A DNA stretch of 64,000 nucleotides from Bradyrhizobium prioriisuperbiae (GTDB lineage: Bacteria; Pseudomonadota; Alphaproteobacteria; Rhizobiales; Xanthobacteraceae): positions 7,738,501-7,802,500 of the forward strand of contig NZ_CP135921.1 of assembly GCF_032397745.1 (NCBI RefSeq), in the 5' to 3' direction. The position numbers and the translations under genes are program-made. The notes beneath the pieces are model-generated. The model did no database searches. It was not told where the DNA came from and saw nothing but the letters and a program-made list of their open reading frames with translations. This document shows, in pieces, positions 29,242 through 37,713 of this stretch. Position 1 is the stretch's first letter. Each line of letters begins with the position of its first letter.

Positions 29242-29446
29242 ACATATCCTCCCAACAGTCTCTCACGGACTTGTCGAGATGTTGGCGTGCGTGAGGAGTC
29301 CCGTCAACAGATGCTCGCGTTACATCTGAAACATTCGGCTGATGCGTTTCGCACAGCGGGATTGGTGAAACGTGCAGCGACGATTATCGTCGTCCCAGCG
29401 TCACTTTGGGATGGCCCCGCAAGAACGACCGGGACAAATTCCCGAC

Positions 29447-29478
29447 GTGTGCGCGGTGCTGCAACGCACCGCGCACAC
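29447..29478 (-). terminator. 13-bp perfect hairpin after the substrate-binding protein gene
   Basis: Arms 29447-29459 (GTGTGCGCGGTGC) and 29466-29478 are perfectly complementary around a 6-base loop, 12 bases past the stop codon at 29491. It separates the transport operon from the dehydrogenase gene. There is no T-run, so termination or mRNA stabilisation are both possible. Confidence 0.65.
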
Positions 29479-29490
29479 AACAATGCGCCA

Positions 29491-30690
29491 TCAGAACGAC
29501 AAGCTGTCCTTGGTCAGGACCCAGCGGCCGTTCTTGACCTGCTGCACCTGGGTGATGGTGCTGGCGAGATGATTGGTGCTGGAGAATTTGGTCGGCGGCG
29601 AACTGAAGATGTCCTGGAACACGTCGCCGGATTCCAGTGCGGTCAGCATCTTCTGTCCGGTCAGGTCCTTGCCGGCCTTGTTGGCATAATGCGCGAACGT
29701 CATGATCGCGTTGTAGCCGATGATCGCCTGGGTGTTGGCATCCACGCCGTACGCCTTCTTGTAGTTGATCAGCCAATCCTTGACCTTGCCCTTGGCGGTG
29801 TCCTCATAAGGAATCTCGAAGCCGGCGGCGGCATACAGTCCCTCAACCACCTCCTTGCCGAGCGCGGGCACCTCGAGCACGTTGGTCGGCGTGGCGCCGA
29901 GGAAGGTCACATCCCATCCCAGTTTCCTGGCTTCACCCATCGCGCCGATGGTCTCGCGAATGACAGTGCCGAGCACCACCAGATCGCAACCGTCGGCCTT
30001 CATCTTGGCGACCTGCGCGCTGAAATCCGATGCGCCGCGCTTGTAGCTCGTGACTGAAGCCGCCGTCAGCTTCATCGCCTCGACCTGCTGGGTGAAACCA
30101 TCGAGCACGTTCTTGCCGTACTCGTCGTCCTGGTGCATCACGCACGGCTTCCCAGAGTTCTTCGCCTCGATGATGTATTTGACCGCGGCGCGCGTGCTTT
30201 CGACATAAGGCAGGAGATTATTGAACTTCAGCCGCTCCTGCGGCTTCGCCGCATCGAACTTGAAGGTGAATTCCGCCGCCGTCAGCGGAAACAGCTGCAG
30301 CACACCGGCGTCGAACAGGATGTCCTGGGCGGCCAGCACGGTGGGCGAACCCATCGGGCCGATCATCGCAAAAATCTTGTCGCGCTCGATCATCTTCTGC
30401 GAGGCCAGCACCGCGCGCTTGGGATCGTAGCCTGAGTCCTCCACGATCAGCTTGAGCTTGCGGCCCTGGACGCCGCCGGCGGCATTGAGCTCCTCGACCG
30501 CCATCTTCATGCCGTTGGCAACCGGCACGCCCCAGCCCTTGATCGGGCCGGACAGATCCTGGTGGCTGCCGAGGACCAGCTCCGCCGCCGAGATGCCGTC
30601 ATTGGTGACCTTGGTTTGCGCCATCGCCGGCAGATGAGCCAGCGCAAGGGCGCCCGCCGCAAGGCCAAACGCCTTGAACGATTTCGACAT
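29491..30690 (-). CDS. Branched-chain amino-acid-type ABC transporter substrate-binding protein
   Basis: The start at 30690 gives 399 residues with a signal peptide (MSKSFKAFGLAAGALALAHLPAMAQ). The mature part starts with the type I periplasmic-binding fold pattern LVLGSHQDLSGPIKGWGVPVANGMKMA typical of LivJ/K-like proteins (Peripla_BP_6). Such proteins in this bacterial group often bind aromatic acids or other carboxylates rather than leucine. It lies after the acyl-CoA ligase gene in the same direction as livFGMH, so the ligand is probably the ligase substrate. Confidence 0.92.
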   Translation of the reverse strand: MSKSFKAFGLAAGALALAHLPAMAQTKVTNDGISAAELVLGSHQDLSGPIKGWGVPVANGMKMAVEELNAAGGVQGRKLKLIVEDSGYDPKRAVLASQKMIERDKIFAMIGPMGSPTVLAAQDILFDAGVLQLFPLTAAEFTFKFDAAKPQERLKFNNLLPYVESTRAAVKYIIEAKNSGKPCVMHQDDEYGKNVLDGFTQQVEAMKLTAASVTSYKRGASDFSAQVAKMKADGCDLVVLGTVIRETIGAMGEARKLGWDVTFLGATPTNVLEVPALGKEVVEGLYAAAGFEIPYEDTAKGKVKDWLINYKKAYGVDANTQAIIGYNAIMTFAHYANKAGKDLTGQKMLTALESGDVFQDIFSSPPTKFSSTNHLASTITQVQQVKNGRWVLTKDSLSF

Positions 30691-30795
30691 GTCAGTCTCC
30701 TCTCCGTTGGCCCATATGGAGCGAAGGCCCGGGGCCGTCAGGCCTTCGCCATTTCGATCATCGTATGCCCACACACAGCGAAGATGATTGCGACC

Positions 30796-32643
30796 TTATG
30801 CCACCGCCTGTCCCGCATACATGGCGTCGATCTCGACGGCGTACCGCTTGTTCACGTAGTTGCGCTTCAGCTTCATGGTCGGCGTCAGCTCTTCGTCTTC
30901 AGGGGTGAGTTGTCGTTCGATCAGGAAGAAACGCTTGATGGTCTCGACCCGCGCGAAGTTGGCGTTGACCCCCTCGATCTCGCGCCAGATCAGGTCCTGC
31001 ACTTCCGCCGCCCGACACAGGCTGGCGTAATTGGTGAAGGGAATGTCGCGGTCCTGGGCGAACTTCTCGACGTTCTCCTGGTCGATCATGACCAGGCAGG
31101 TGAGATAAGGGCGCTTGTCGCCGACCACGACGGCATCGGAAATATAGGGCGAGAATTTGAGCTGGTTCTCGATCTCCGACGGCGTGATGTTCTTGCCGCC
31201 GGCGGTGATGATGATGTCCTTCATCCGGTCGGTAATCCGGACGAAGCCCTCATTGTCGATCGAGCCGACATCGCCGGTGTGCAGCCAGCCCTTGGCGTCG
31301 ATGGTCTCCGCGGTCTTTTCCGGCTGGTTGAGATAACCCATGAACAGGAAGTCGCCCTTGATCAGGATCTCGCCCCGCGGACAGATCTTGACCTCGCCCC
31401 ACGGCGCGGCCTTGCCGACCGAGCCGAGCTTGATGCGGTCGGCCGGCATCACGGTGGCCACGCCGCAGTTTTCGGTCTGGCCATAAACCTCGCGCATGTC
31501 GATGCCGAGCGCCAGATACCAGCGGATCAGGTCGGGCGCGATCGGCGCCGCACCGGTGAACGCCAGCCGGCAGCGATCGAGCCCAAGCATGCGACGGATG
31601 TTGCGCAGCACCAGCCAATAGGCCATCCGGTTGGCGAGCTTGAGCGCCAACGGCGGTTCAACCCCTTCCACTTTGCAGTCGACCAGGCGATAGCCGGTGC
31701 CGATGGCGTAACGGTACATCCAGCGCTGGAACGGCGTCGCGTCCTTCAGCGCAATGGTGATGGCCGAGTAGAACTTCTCCCAGACCCGCGGCACCGCGAG
31801 GAACGCGGTCGGCTGCACCTCGCGCAGATTGTCCGGCACGGTCTCCGGGCTTTCGGCAAAATTCATCACCGAGCCCAGCGCCAGCGAGGTGTAGTAGCCG
31901 CCGATTCTTTCGGCCACATGGCACAGCGGCAGGAACACCAGCCGCTCCTCGCTGTCGGTGGACTGGAACAGGTCGCCGGCGTGGCGCATCTGATGGGTGA
32001 CGCTGCGATTGGCGTGCATAGCGCCCTTCGGCGGCCCGGTCGTCCCCGAAGTGTAAACCAGGATGGCGAGATCGTTCGGGCCGCGGCTGGCAAGCATCTC
32101 ATCCCACAGCGCGGCGCGGTCGTTCATGTGGTTGCGCCCAAGCGCAGTGAATTCCGCCAGCGACATCACCATAGGGTCGCTGAAGCCGCTCAGCCCCTCC
32201 ATGTCGAAGACGACGATCTTTTCCAGTGTCGGACAACGCGCGCGGCACGCCAGCAGTTTGTCGAGCTGCTCCTCGTCCTCGACGAAGATCACACGGGTTG
32301 CGGAGTCGTTGACGAGATACTGCACTTGGGTCGCGGAATCCGTCGGATAGATGCCGGAGGAGACGCCGCCGGCGCACAGCACGCCCATGTCGGCGTAGAG
32401 CCATTCCGGCACCGCGGTGGCGATGATCGAAGCCACATCGCCCGGCCGAAAACCGATGGCGTGCAGGCCATAGGCGATCTCCCTGGCGGCCACCATCCAT
32501 TGCCGCCAGCTGACCGGCTGCCAGATGCCGAACTTCTTTTCGCGGATCGCCGGGCGATCGCCGCGCGTCTCCACCGCGAGCACGAAGCTTTTCGCAATGG
32601 TGTCGGCGACCGTCAGCACTGCAGGTCCGGCCATGGATTGCAT
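30796..32643 (-). CDS. Long-chain-type acyl-CoA synthetase (AMP-forming)
   Basis: This 615-residue ligase has the P-loop VYTSGTTGPPKGAM, the YGQTENCG motif, GEILIKGDFLFMGY, and the hinge and DRMKDIIITAGGKNITP motif of the FadD15/FACS branch. It makes acyl-CoA from a fatty or aromatic acid, ATP and CoA in the cytoplasm. Its placement between the substrate-binding protein and livF genes is a recurring arrangement in Bradyrhizobiaceae and suggests it activates the imported acid. Confidence 0.92.
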   Translation of the reverse strand: MQSMAGPAVLTVADTIAKSFVLAVETRGDRPAIREKKFGIWQPVSWRQWMVAAREIAYGLHAIGFRPGDVASIIATAVPEWLYADMGVLCAGGVSSGIYPTDSATQVQYLVNDSATRVIFVEDEEQLDKLLACRARCPTLEKIVVFDMEGLSGFSDPMVMSLAEFTALGRNHMNDRAALWDEMLASRGPNDLAILVYTSGTTGPPKGAMHANRSVTHQMRHAGDLFQSTDSEERLVFLPLCHVAERIGGYYTSLALGSVMNFAESPETVPDNLREVQPTAFLAVPRVWEKFYSAITIALKDATPFQRWMYRYAIGTGYRLVDCKVEGVEPPLALKLANRMAYWLVLRNIRRMLGLDRCRLAFTGAAPIAPDLIRWYLALGIDMREVYGQTENCGVATVMPADRIKLGSVGKAAPWGEVKICPRGEILIKGDFLFMGYLNQPEKTAETIDAKGWLHTGDVGSIDNEGFVRITDRMKDIIITAGGKNITPSEIENQLKFSPYISDAVVVGDKRPYLTCLVMIDQENVEKFAQDRDIPFTNYASLCRAAEVQDLIWREIEGVNANFARVETIKRFFLIERQLTPEDEELTPTMKLKRNYVNKRYAVEIDAMYAGQAVA

Positions 32644-32720
32644 CCTCCTCCTCGTCGACGTGCCTTCCTGTTATCCGGGCCCGTTGATCGGGCCTCTCGT
32701 TTTGATGTCCTGTGGCTCTC

Positions 32721-33500
32721 TCAACGCCACGTCTTCTTTTTCTTCCAGCGGCGTTCGCCCCGCGCGCCTTGCTCCTTGGCACCGAGATAGAATTCCTGGA
32801 TATCCTGGGAGTGCATCAGGCGCTCACAGTTATCGTTCATGACCACGCGGCCGATCTCCAGCACGTAGCCGTAGTGCGCCGTCTCCAGCGCTACCTTGGC
32901 GTTCTGCTCGACCAGCAGGATCGACATGCCCTGCTCTTCATTGACGCGCCGGATGATGGTGAAGATCTCCTTCACCAGCAGCGGCGACAGACCGAGCGAG
33001 GGCTCGTCCAGCAGCAGCAGCGCCGGCCGGTTCATCAGCGCCCGCCCGATCGCCAGCATCTGCTGCTCGCCGCCGGACAATTGCCCGGCGGGCTGATTGA
33101 GCCGCTCGCGCAGCCGCGGGAAATAACCATACACCCGCTCGAGATCATCGGCGATGGCCTCGCGGTCGCGGCGGGGAAACGCGCCCATCATCAGGTTTTC
33201 GCGCACGCTCAGGAACGGAAACACCTCCCGCCCCTCCGGCACATGGCTAAGGCCCAGCCGGACGATCTTGTCCGCCTCCATGCGCTGGATCGGCTCACCC
33301 TGGAATTCGATGGTGCCTTTCTGGGGATCGAGAATGCCGGAAATGGTCTTCAGCACCGTAGTCTTGCCGGCGCCGTTGGCGCCGAGCAGGGTCACGATCT
33401 TACCGCGCGGCACCTCCAGGCTGATGCCGCGGATCGCCATGATCGGTCCGTAATAACTCTCGATGTTGCTGAGTCTCAGGATGATGTCGGGTGCGCTCAT
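32721..33500 (-). CDS. livF: ABC transporter ATP-binding protein, LivF type
   Basis: The start at 33500 has GAGGGGG six bases upstream and gives 259 residues; a longer form from 33542 would overlap livG. Walker A is GANGAGKTT, the signature is LSGGEQQ and Walker B is LLLLDEPSLGL. The N-terminus LRLSNIESYYGPIMAIRG is typical of LivF. It pairs with LivG to power the LivHM permease. The C-terminal tail (GARGERRWKKKK) is basic and longer than usual. Confidence 0.92.
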   Translation of the reverse strand: MSAPDIILRLSNIESYYGPIMAIRGISLEVPRGKIVTLLGANGAGKTTVLKTISGILDPQKGTIEFQGEPIQRMEADKIVRLGLSHVPEGREVFPFLSVRENLMMGAFPRRDREAIADDLERVYGYFPRLRERLNQPAGQLSGGEQQMLAIGRALMNRPALLLLDEPSLGLSPLLVKEIFTIIRRVNEEQGMSILLVEQNAKVALETAHYGYVLEIGRVVMNDNCERLMHSQDIQEFYLGAKEQGARGERRWKKKKTWR

Positions 33501-33513
33501 GGTTTTCACCCCC

Positions 33514-34272
33514 TCAAGCGCCGAGATAGGCGGCGACGACATCGGGATGCGCCTGCACCTCGGCCGGCGAGCCCATCGCCAGCACCCGGCCGTAGTTCAG
33601 CGCGATCACCCGGTCCGACACCCGGTTCACCAGGGTCATGTCGTGCTCCACCATCAGCACGGTGACACCGAGCTCGTTCTTCATGTCGCGGATCCAGAAC
33701 GACATGTCGTCGGTCTCCTCCACATTCAGCCCGGACGACGGCTCGTCGAGCAGGATCAGCTTCGGCTCGGTGCACAACGCCCGCGCCAGCTCGATCACCT
33801 TGCGCACACCGTACGGCAGGCCGGAGATCAGCTTGTCGCGATAGGCCTCGAGATCGAGGAATTCGATGACCTGCTCGACATGCCGGCGATGCGCCTTCTC
33901 GTTGCGGCGCACGTTCGGCAGGAACAGGAGCTCCTGCCACAGCCGGGTGGTGGAATGGCGGTGGCGGCCGACCAGAAGATTGCTGAGCACGGTGGCGTTC
34001 TCGAACAGCTCGATGTTCTGGAAGGTGCGCGCGATGCCAAGTCTCGCGATATCGCAGGCCGGCTCCTGGGTGATGTCGCGGTCCTCGAAAAACAGCCGCC
34101 CGGAGGTCGGGTTGTAGATTCGCGAAATCAGGTTGAAGATCGAGCTCTTGCCCGCGCCGTTGGGGCCGATGATGGACAGGATCTCGCCCCGCTCCACCGC
34201 GAAGTTGACGGCGTCGACCGCCTTCAGACCACCGAAATGCAGGGACAGGTTTTCGACGCGGAAATAACTCAT
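33514..34272 (-). CDS. livG: ABC transporter ATP-binding protein, LivG type
   Basis: This 252-residue ATPase has Walker A GPNGAGKSS and Walker B LILLDEPSSGLN; the signature region reads LPYGVRKVIELA, a common LivG variant of LSxGQ. Its ATG overlaps the livM stop (ATGA), and its stop is 13 bases before livF, so the four transport genes are one operon. Confidence 0.92.
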   Translation of the reverse strand: MSYFRVENLSLHFGGLKAVDAVNFAVERGEILSIIGPNGAGKSSIFNLISRIYNPTSGRLFFEDRDITQEPACDIARLGIARTFQNIELFENATVLSNLLVGRHRHSTTRLWQELLFLPNVRRNEKAHRRHVEQVIEFLDLEAYRDKLISGLPYGVRKVIELARALCTEPKLILLDEPSSGLNVEETDDMSFWIRDMKNELGVTVLMVEHDMTLVNRVSDRVIALNYGRVLAMGSPAEVQAHPDVVAAYLGA

Positions 34273-35420
34273 CGGTTCCGCTCCGATTTCACATAGATCT
34301 TCTGCCGCTTGAAAGTGGCGCGCTTGTACAGCGGGAACAGCTGGAAGAAGAGCTTGATCTTGAGCCAGCGCCCGTAAAGGCCGAGCGGTTCGAACAGGAT
34401 GAACAGCATGATGATCAGGCCGTAGATCGCGCCCTTCAGGCCGTTCGCCGAGGCGAACGCCGAGACCGCGTTCTGGATGCTCGTGGCGCGCGCGGAGCCA
34501 GCGCCGAACGCGGCCGCGACACCGGCGACCACACTCGGGATATCGTCCTTGAGGAAGGTCAGGAACGGATCGACCATCACGATGAAGATCGCCCCCAGCA
34601 CGGCGCCGTGCAGGCTGAATACGCCGCCGATGATGATCACCATGATGAATTCGATCGACAGCTGCAGGGTGAACATTTCCGGGCTGATGAAGGAGAGCTT
34701 GTGGGCGAACAGGCAGCCGGCGAAACCGGTGATGGTGGCGCTGATGGCGAACGACTTCACCTTGTAGAGCGACACATTGATGCCCATGCTGCGCGCCGCC
34801 GTCTCACTGTCGCGGATGGCGACAAAGGCGCGCCCCGTGGGCGCGCGCAGCAGGTTGAGCGCGCCGACGATGGTCAGCACCAGCACCCCAAGGCACAGGA
34901 AATAGAAGGCGGGACTGTCGCGCGGCACACTGGTGCCGAGCAACTGGATGGTCTTCACCCGCATGCCCTCGTTGCCGTGGGTGACGCTCTCCCACCGCGC
35001 CAGCACCTCCTCGATGATGAAAGCGAACGAAATCGTAGCGATGACGAGGTAGATGCCCTGCAGCCGCAGCGCCGGAAAGCCGACCATCGCGCCGATCACG
35101 CCGGTCAGAACACCCGACGCCAGGAAATACACCGGGAACGACACGCCGAGCTGTTGCAGGTAGGCGGTGGTATAGGCGCCGATGGCAAGGAAGGCCGCGT
35201 GACCCAGCGACGCCTGGCCGGTGAAGCCGGTCAGGATCAGCAGTCCGACGCCGACGGTGGCGTAGATGCAGACGAACACCAACTGGCTGACCAGGTAGCT
35301 CGACAGCACGAACGGCGCAATCAGCAGCAGCGCGAGCAACACGCCGTAGGACACCACGTAGCCGCTGTGCGGCACCAGCCGGATGTCGTCGTCATAGTCG
35401 GTCTTGAACTTGAACCGCAT
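34269..35420 (-). CDS. livM: ABC transporter permease, LivM type
   Basis: This 383-residue inner-membrane permease has about ten hydrophobic segments and the LivM motif GFTGQASLGHAAFLAIGAY near residue 65. The cytoplasmic coupling loop contains VAIRDSETAARSMGINVSLYK. The C-terminal tail is basic. It starts 9 bases after the livH stop and is translationally coupled to livG. Confidence 0.92.
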   Translation of the reverse strand: MRFKFKTDYDDDIRLVPHSGYVVSYGVLLALLLIAPFVLSSYLVSQLVFVCIYATVGVGLLILTGFTGQASLGHAAFLAIGAYTTAYLQQLGVSFPVYFLASGVLTGVIGAMVGFPALRLQGIYLVIATISFAFIIEEVLARWESVTHGNEGMRVKTIQLLGTSVPRDSPAFYFLCLGVLVLTIVGALNLLRAPTGRAFVAIRDSETAARSMGINVSLYKVKSFAISATITGFAGCLFAHKLSFISPEMFTLQLSIEFIMVIIIGGVFSLHGAVLGAIFIVMVDPFLTFLKDDIPSVVAGVAAAFGAGSARATSIQNAVSAFASANGLKGAIYGLIIMLFILFEPLGLYGRWLKIKLFFQLFPLYKRATFKRQKIYVKSERNR

Positions 35421-35429
35421 GGACGCGCC

Positions 35430-36305
35430 TCAGACTTTCTTGCGCGCATGAAGGCCGAACAGGCCTTCGGGCTTGAGCAGCAGCGCCAGCAGCAGCACGA
35501 TGTAGGGCGCGACATCCTTCCAGCCCTGGGGCAGGTAGAAGCCGGCCATGCTTTCGATCACGCCGATCAGCACGCCACCGACCACGGCGCCGGGGATCGA
35601 GCCGAAGCCGCCGAGCACCGCGGCGGGAAACGCCTTCAGCCCGAGCACCAGGCCGACATTGGAATGGATGAAGGTGATCGGCGCCAGCAGCACGCCGGCG
35701 CAGGTGGCGACCGCGGCGCTGATTGCCCACACCATCGCCACCACCCGCTTGACCGGGATGCCCATGTAATAGGCGGCAAGCATGTTCTCCGAACTCGCCC
35801 GCATGGCGGTGCCGAGCGTGGTGCGGTTGAAGAACAGATACAGCAGGGCGCAGAGGATGATGGTGGCGGCGATCACCGAAAGCTTGTCATAGGCCAGCAC
35901 CAGCGAACCGATCCGCAGCACACCCTGGCTGAACGGCGTCTCGATCTTGAGATCGTCGGTGCCCCAGATCATGCCGGCGATCGAGCGCAGGAAATAACCA
36001 AGCCCGATGGTGGCCATGATGATGGAAAACTGCGGATAACCCAGGATCGGGCGCACCACCATCCGCTCGGCCAGCATGCCGAACAGCGCCATGGCGGCGA
36101 CTGCGCCGGCAAAGCCGATCCAGTAATTGAGGCCGAGAATGCTGATGAAGGTGAAGGCGAAAAAGCCGCCCAGCATCATCAGATCGCCCTGGGCGAAATT
36201 GACGACCTCGGTGGCTTTGTATACCAGGACGAAGCCGAGCGCGATCAGGCCATAAACGCAGCCGAGCGCGACGCCGCTCACCAATTGCTGAACGAAGTCC
36301 AGCAT
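35430..36305 (-). CDS. livH: ABC transporter permease, LivH type
   Basis: This 291-residue permease has eight or more membrane segments and the LivH start FVQQLVSGVALGCVYGLIALGF, followed by NFAQGDLMMLGGFFAF. The coupling loop has RASSENMLAAYYMGI. It is the first gene of the transport operon, with a 319-base region upstream that should hold the promoter. Confidence 0.92.
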   Translation of the reverse strand: MLDFVQQLVSGVALGCVYGLIALGFVLVYKATEVVNFAQGDLMMLGGFFAFTFISILGLNYWIGFAGAVAAMALFGMLAERMVVRPILGYPQFSIIMATIGLGYFLRSIAGMIWGTDDLKIETPFSQGVLRIGSLVLAYDKLSVIAATIILCALLYLFFNRTTLGTAMRASSENMLAAYYMGIPVKRVVAMVWAISAAVATCAGVLLAPITFIHSNVGLVLGLKAFPAAVLGGFGSIPGAVVGGVLIGVIESMAGFYLPQGWKDVAPYIVLLLALLLKPEGLFGLHARKKV

Positions 36306-36624
36306 GAACGATATCCCTCCCCCTGATGCACGGCAATTCTGACGACCGCCTTTTGTGCATCTTGTGTTTAGTCGCTATCCCACCTCACGCGGACGAAAAA
36401 CCGAATAACCAACGCCAATCATACAGCCGAAATCGTTGGGGCGTGTCAACAAAACGCTGGTTGCCCATGGTGTTGAGCCACAGCGTAAATCGAGCAGCCG
36501 CCGATGCCGTCAAGTCAATGCGGCATGATGCATCGCCCGTCATCTCCCGGAGCGTCCCGGACGGTGACCGCCCCGGTCACAAAGCCCGTTGCGTCATCGC
36601 GGCCGCGGCTGTGTAAATAGACGT
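36306..36624. other. Intergenic region with divergent promoters for livH and a racemase-like gene
   Basis: No gene is supported. The part at 36370-36450 is AT-richer and is the likely promoter area of the liv operon. GGGAGGGAT is the minus-strand ribosome-binding site just before livH. Confidence 0.4.
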
Positions 36625-37296
36625 ATGATTCCCGGACCCGGCGACAGACGGATCGTGCTGATCAATCCGAACAGCGCACAGGCGACCACCGACATGATGG
36701 TGGCCATCGCCCGCGGCGCGGCGGGCGATCGTGCCCCCGTCGTCGGCGTGACGGCGACCCGCGCGCCGGCCATGATCGTGACGCCGCACGAACTGGATGC
36801 CAGCGCCGGTGAGGTCGTTGAGCTCGGGCTCGCGCACCGGCCCGGATGTCTCGGTTTCATCGTCAGCGCGTTCGGCGATCCCGGCCTGGAGGCCTTGCGC
36901 GAACAAACCGGCCTTCCCTGCACCGGTCTGTGCGAAGCCTCGATGCGGGCAGCCCATGCGGACGGCCGCCGCTTCGGCGTGGCCACCGTGACCCCCGAAC
37001 TCACCGACGCCATTGCGGCGCAGGCCCGACACCTCGGATTTGCGGCAACCTATACCGGCCTGCGCAGCACCCAAGGCGACCCCAGAGCCCTGGCGGCGGA
37101 TGCCGGACGGCTGCGCGCGGAGCTGGCCGACGCGGTCAGGGCCTGCATCGCGCTGGATGGCGCCGAGGCCGTCATCATCGGCGGCGGCCCGCTGGGCGAC
37201 GCCGCCTCGGATCTGCAGAGGATGTTCTCCGAGCCGATCATCGCGCCGATCCCGAGCGCGGTGAACCAGCTTCTCGGCATGATCAATCGACCGTGA
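36625..37296 (+). CDS. Hydantoin/aspartate racemase-fold protein lacking both catalytic cysteines
   Basis: The 223-residue protein, from ATG at 36625, aligns with hydantoin racemases: RRIVLINPNSAQATTDMM, SAFGDPGLEALRE and DGAEAVIIGGGP. In active hydantoin racemases the first motif reads CFGDPG and the second GCAG. Here they are AFGDPG (Ala82) and GGGP, so both cysteines are missing. It may have another activity, such as a lyase or isomerase reaction, or be a binding protein. It is monocistronic, ending 114 bases before the tRNA gene. Confidence 0.75.
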   Translation: MIPGPGDRRIVLINPNSAQATTDMMVAIARGAAGDRAPVVGVTATRAPAMIVTPHELDASAGEVVELGLAHRPGCLGFIVSAFGDPGLEALREQTGLPCTGLCEASMRAAHADGRRFGVATVTPELTDAIAAQARHLGFAATYTGLRSTQGDPRALAADAGRLRAELADAVRACIALDGAEAVIIGGGPLGDAASDLQRMFSEPIIAPIPSAVNQLLGMINRP

Positions 37297-37410
37297 ACGT
37301 GCGGGTGGCTTTTTCGCCCAGCCGGAGCTCTGGAACACCCCCAAAAATCCTTTCGCAGAGCAACATTAAGACTGGAAATCATAAATCGCCGGGCTATGGT
37401 GGCGCCGCGC

Positions 37411-37487
37411 GCACTCGTAGCTCAGCTGGATAGAGCATCGGATTTCGATTCCGAGGGTCGGGAGTTCGAATCTCTCCGAGTGCGCCA
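37411..37487 (+). tRNA. tRNA-Arg (anticodon TCG)
   Basis: The 77-base gene folds with acceptor GCACTCG/CGAGTGC, D arm GCTC-GAGC, anticodon arm TCGGA-TTTCGAT-TCCGA with anticodon TCG, T arm GGGAG-TTCGAAT-CTCTC, discriminator G and an encoded CCA. It reads arginine CGA codons. A tyrosine integrase gene starts 226 bases downstream, the classic layout of an integrative element inserted at a tRNA 3' end. Confidence 0.95.
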
Positions 37488-37540
37488 ATCCCACCGTCGC
37501 CGCTCTTCACATCCCATTGCCGCCGTTCGCGACAATATGC

Positions 37541-37570
37541 AAAAAGCCCCAGTGCCGCAGGGGCTTTTCG
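37541..37570 (+). terminator. Rho-independent terminator after tRNA-Arg
   Basis: AAAAGCCCC (37542-37550) pairs with GGGGCTTTT (37560-37568), a strong stem with a 9-base loop and a short T-run. Confidence 0.85.
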
Positions 37571-37713
37571 CATCGCGGACGGCCGCATGCGGTCGCCGGC
37601 CGTCGGTAGCCACCTGCAGAGCAGCTGCCCTTCAGCTGCCCCTTCAGCTGCCCCTCGATTTGAGTTAGAATCTCCACCCGGGCCTCCGCCAGCTCAGGCC
37701 CTTATGGAAGACC

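Noticed and set aside
30562..32790. 742-codon plus-strand frame opposite the acyl-CoA ligase
   Set aside because: It is a shadow frame rich in Arg, His and Asp; the minus strand carries all ligase motifs.
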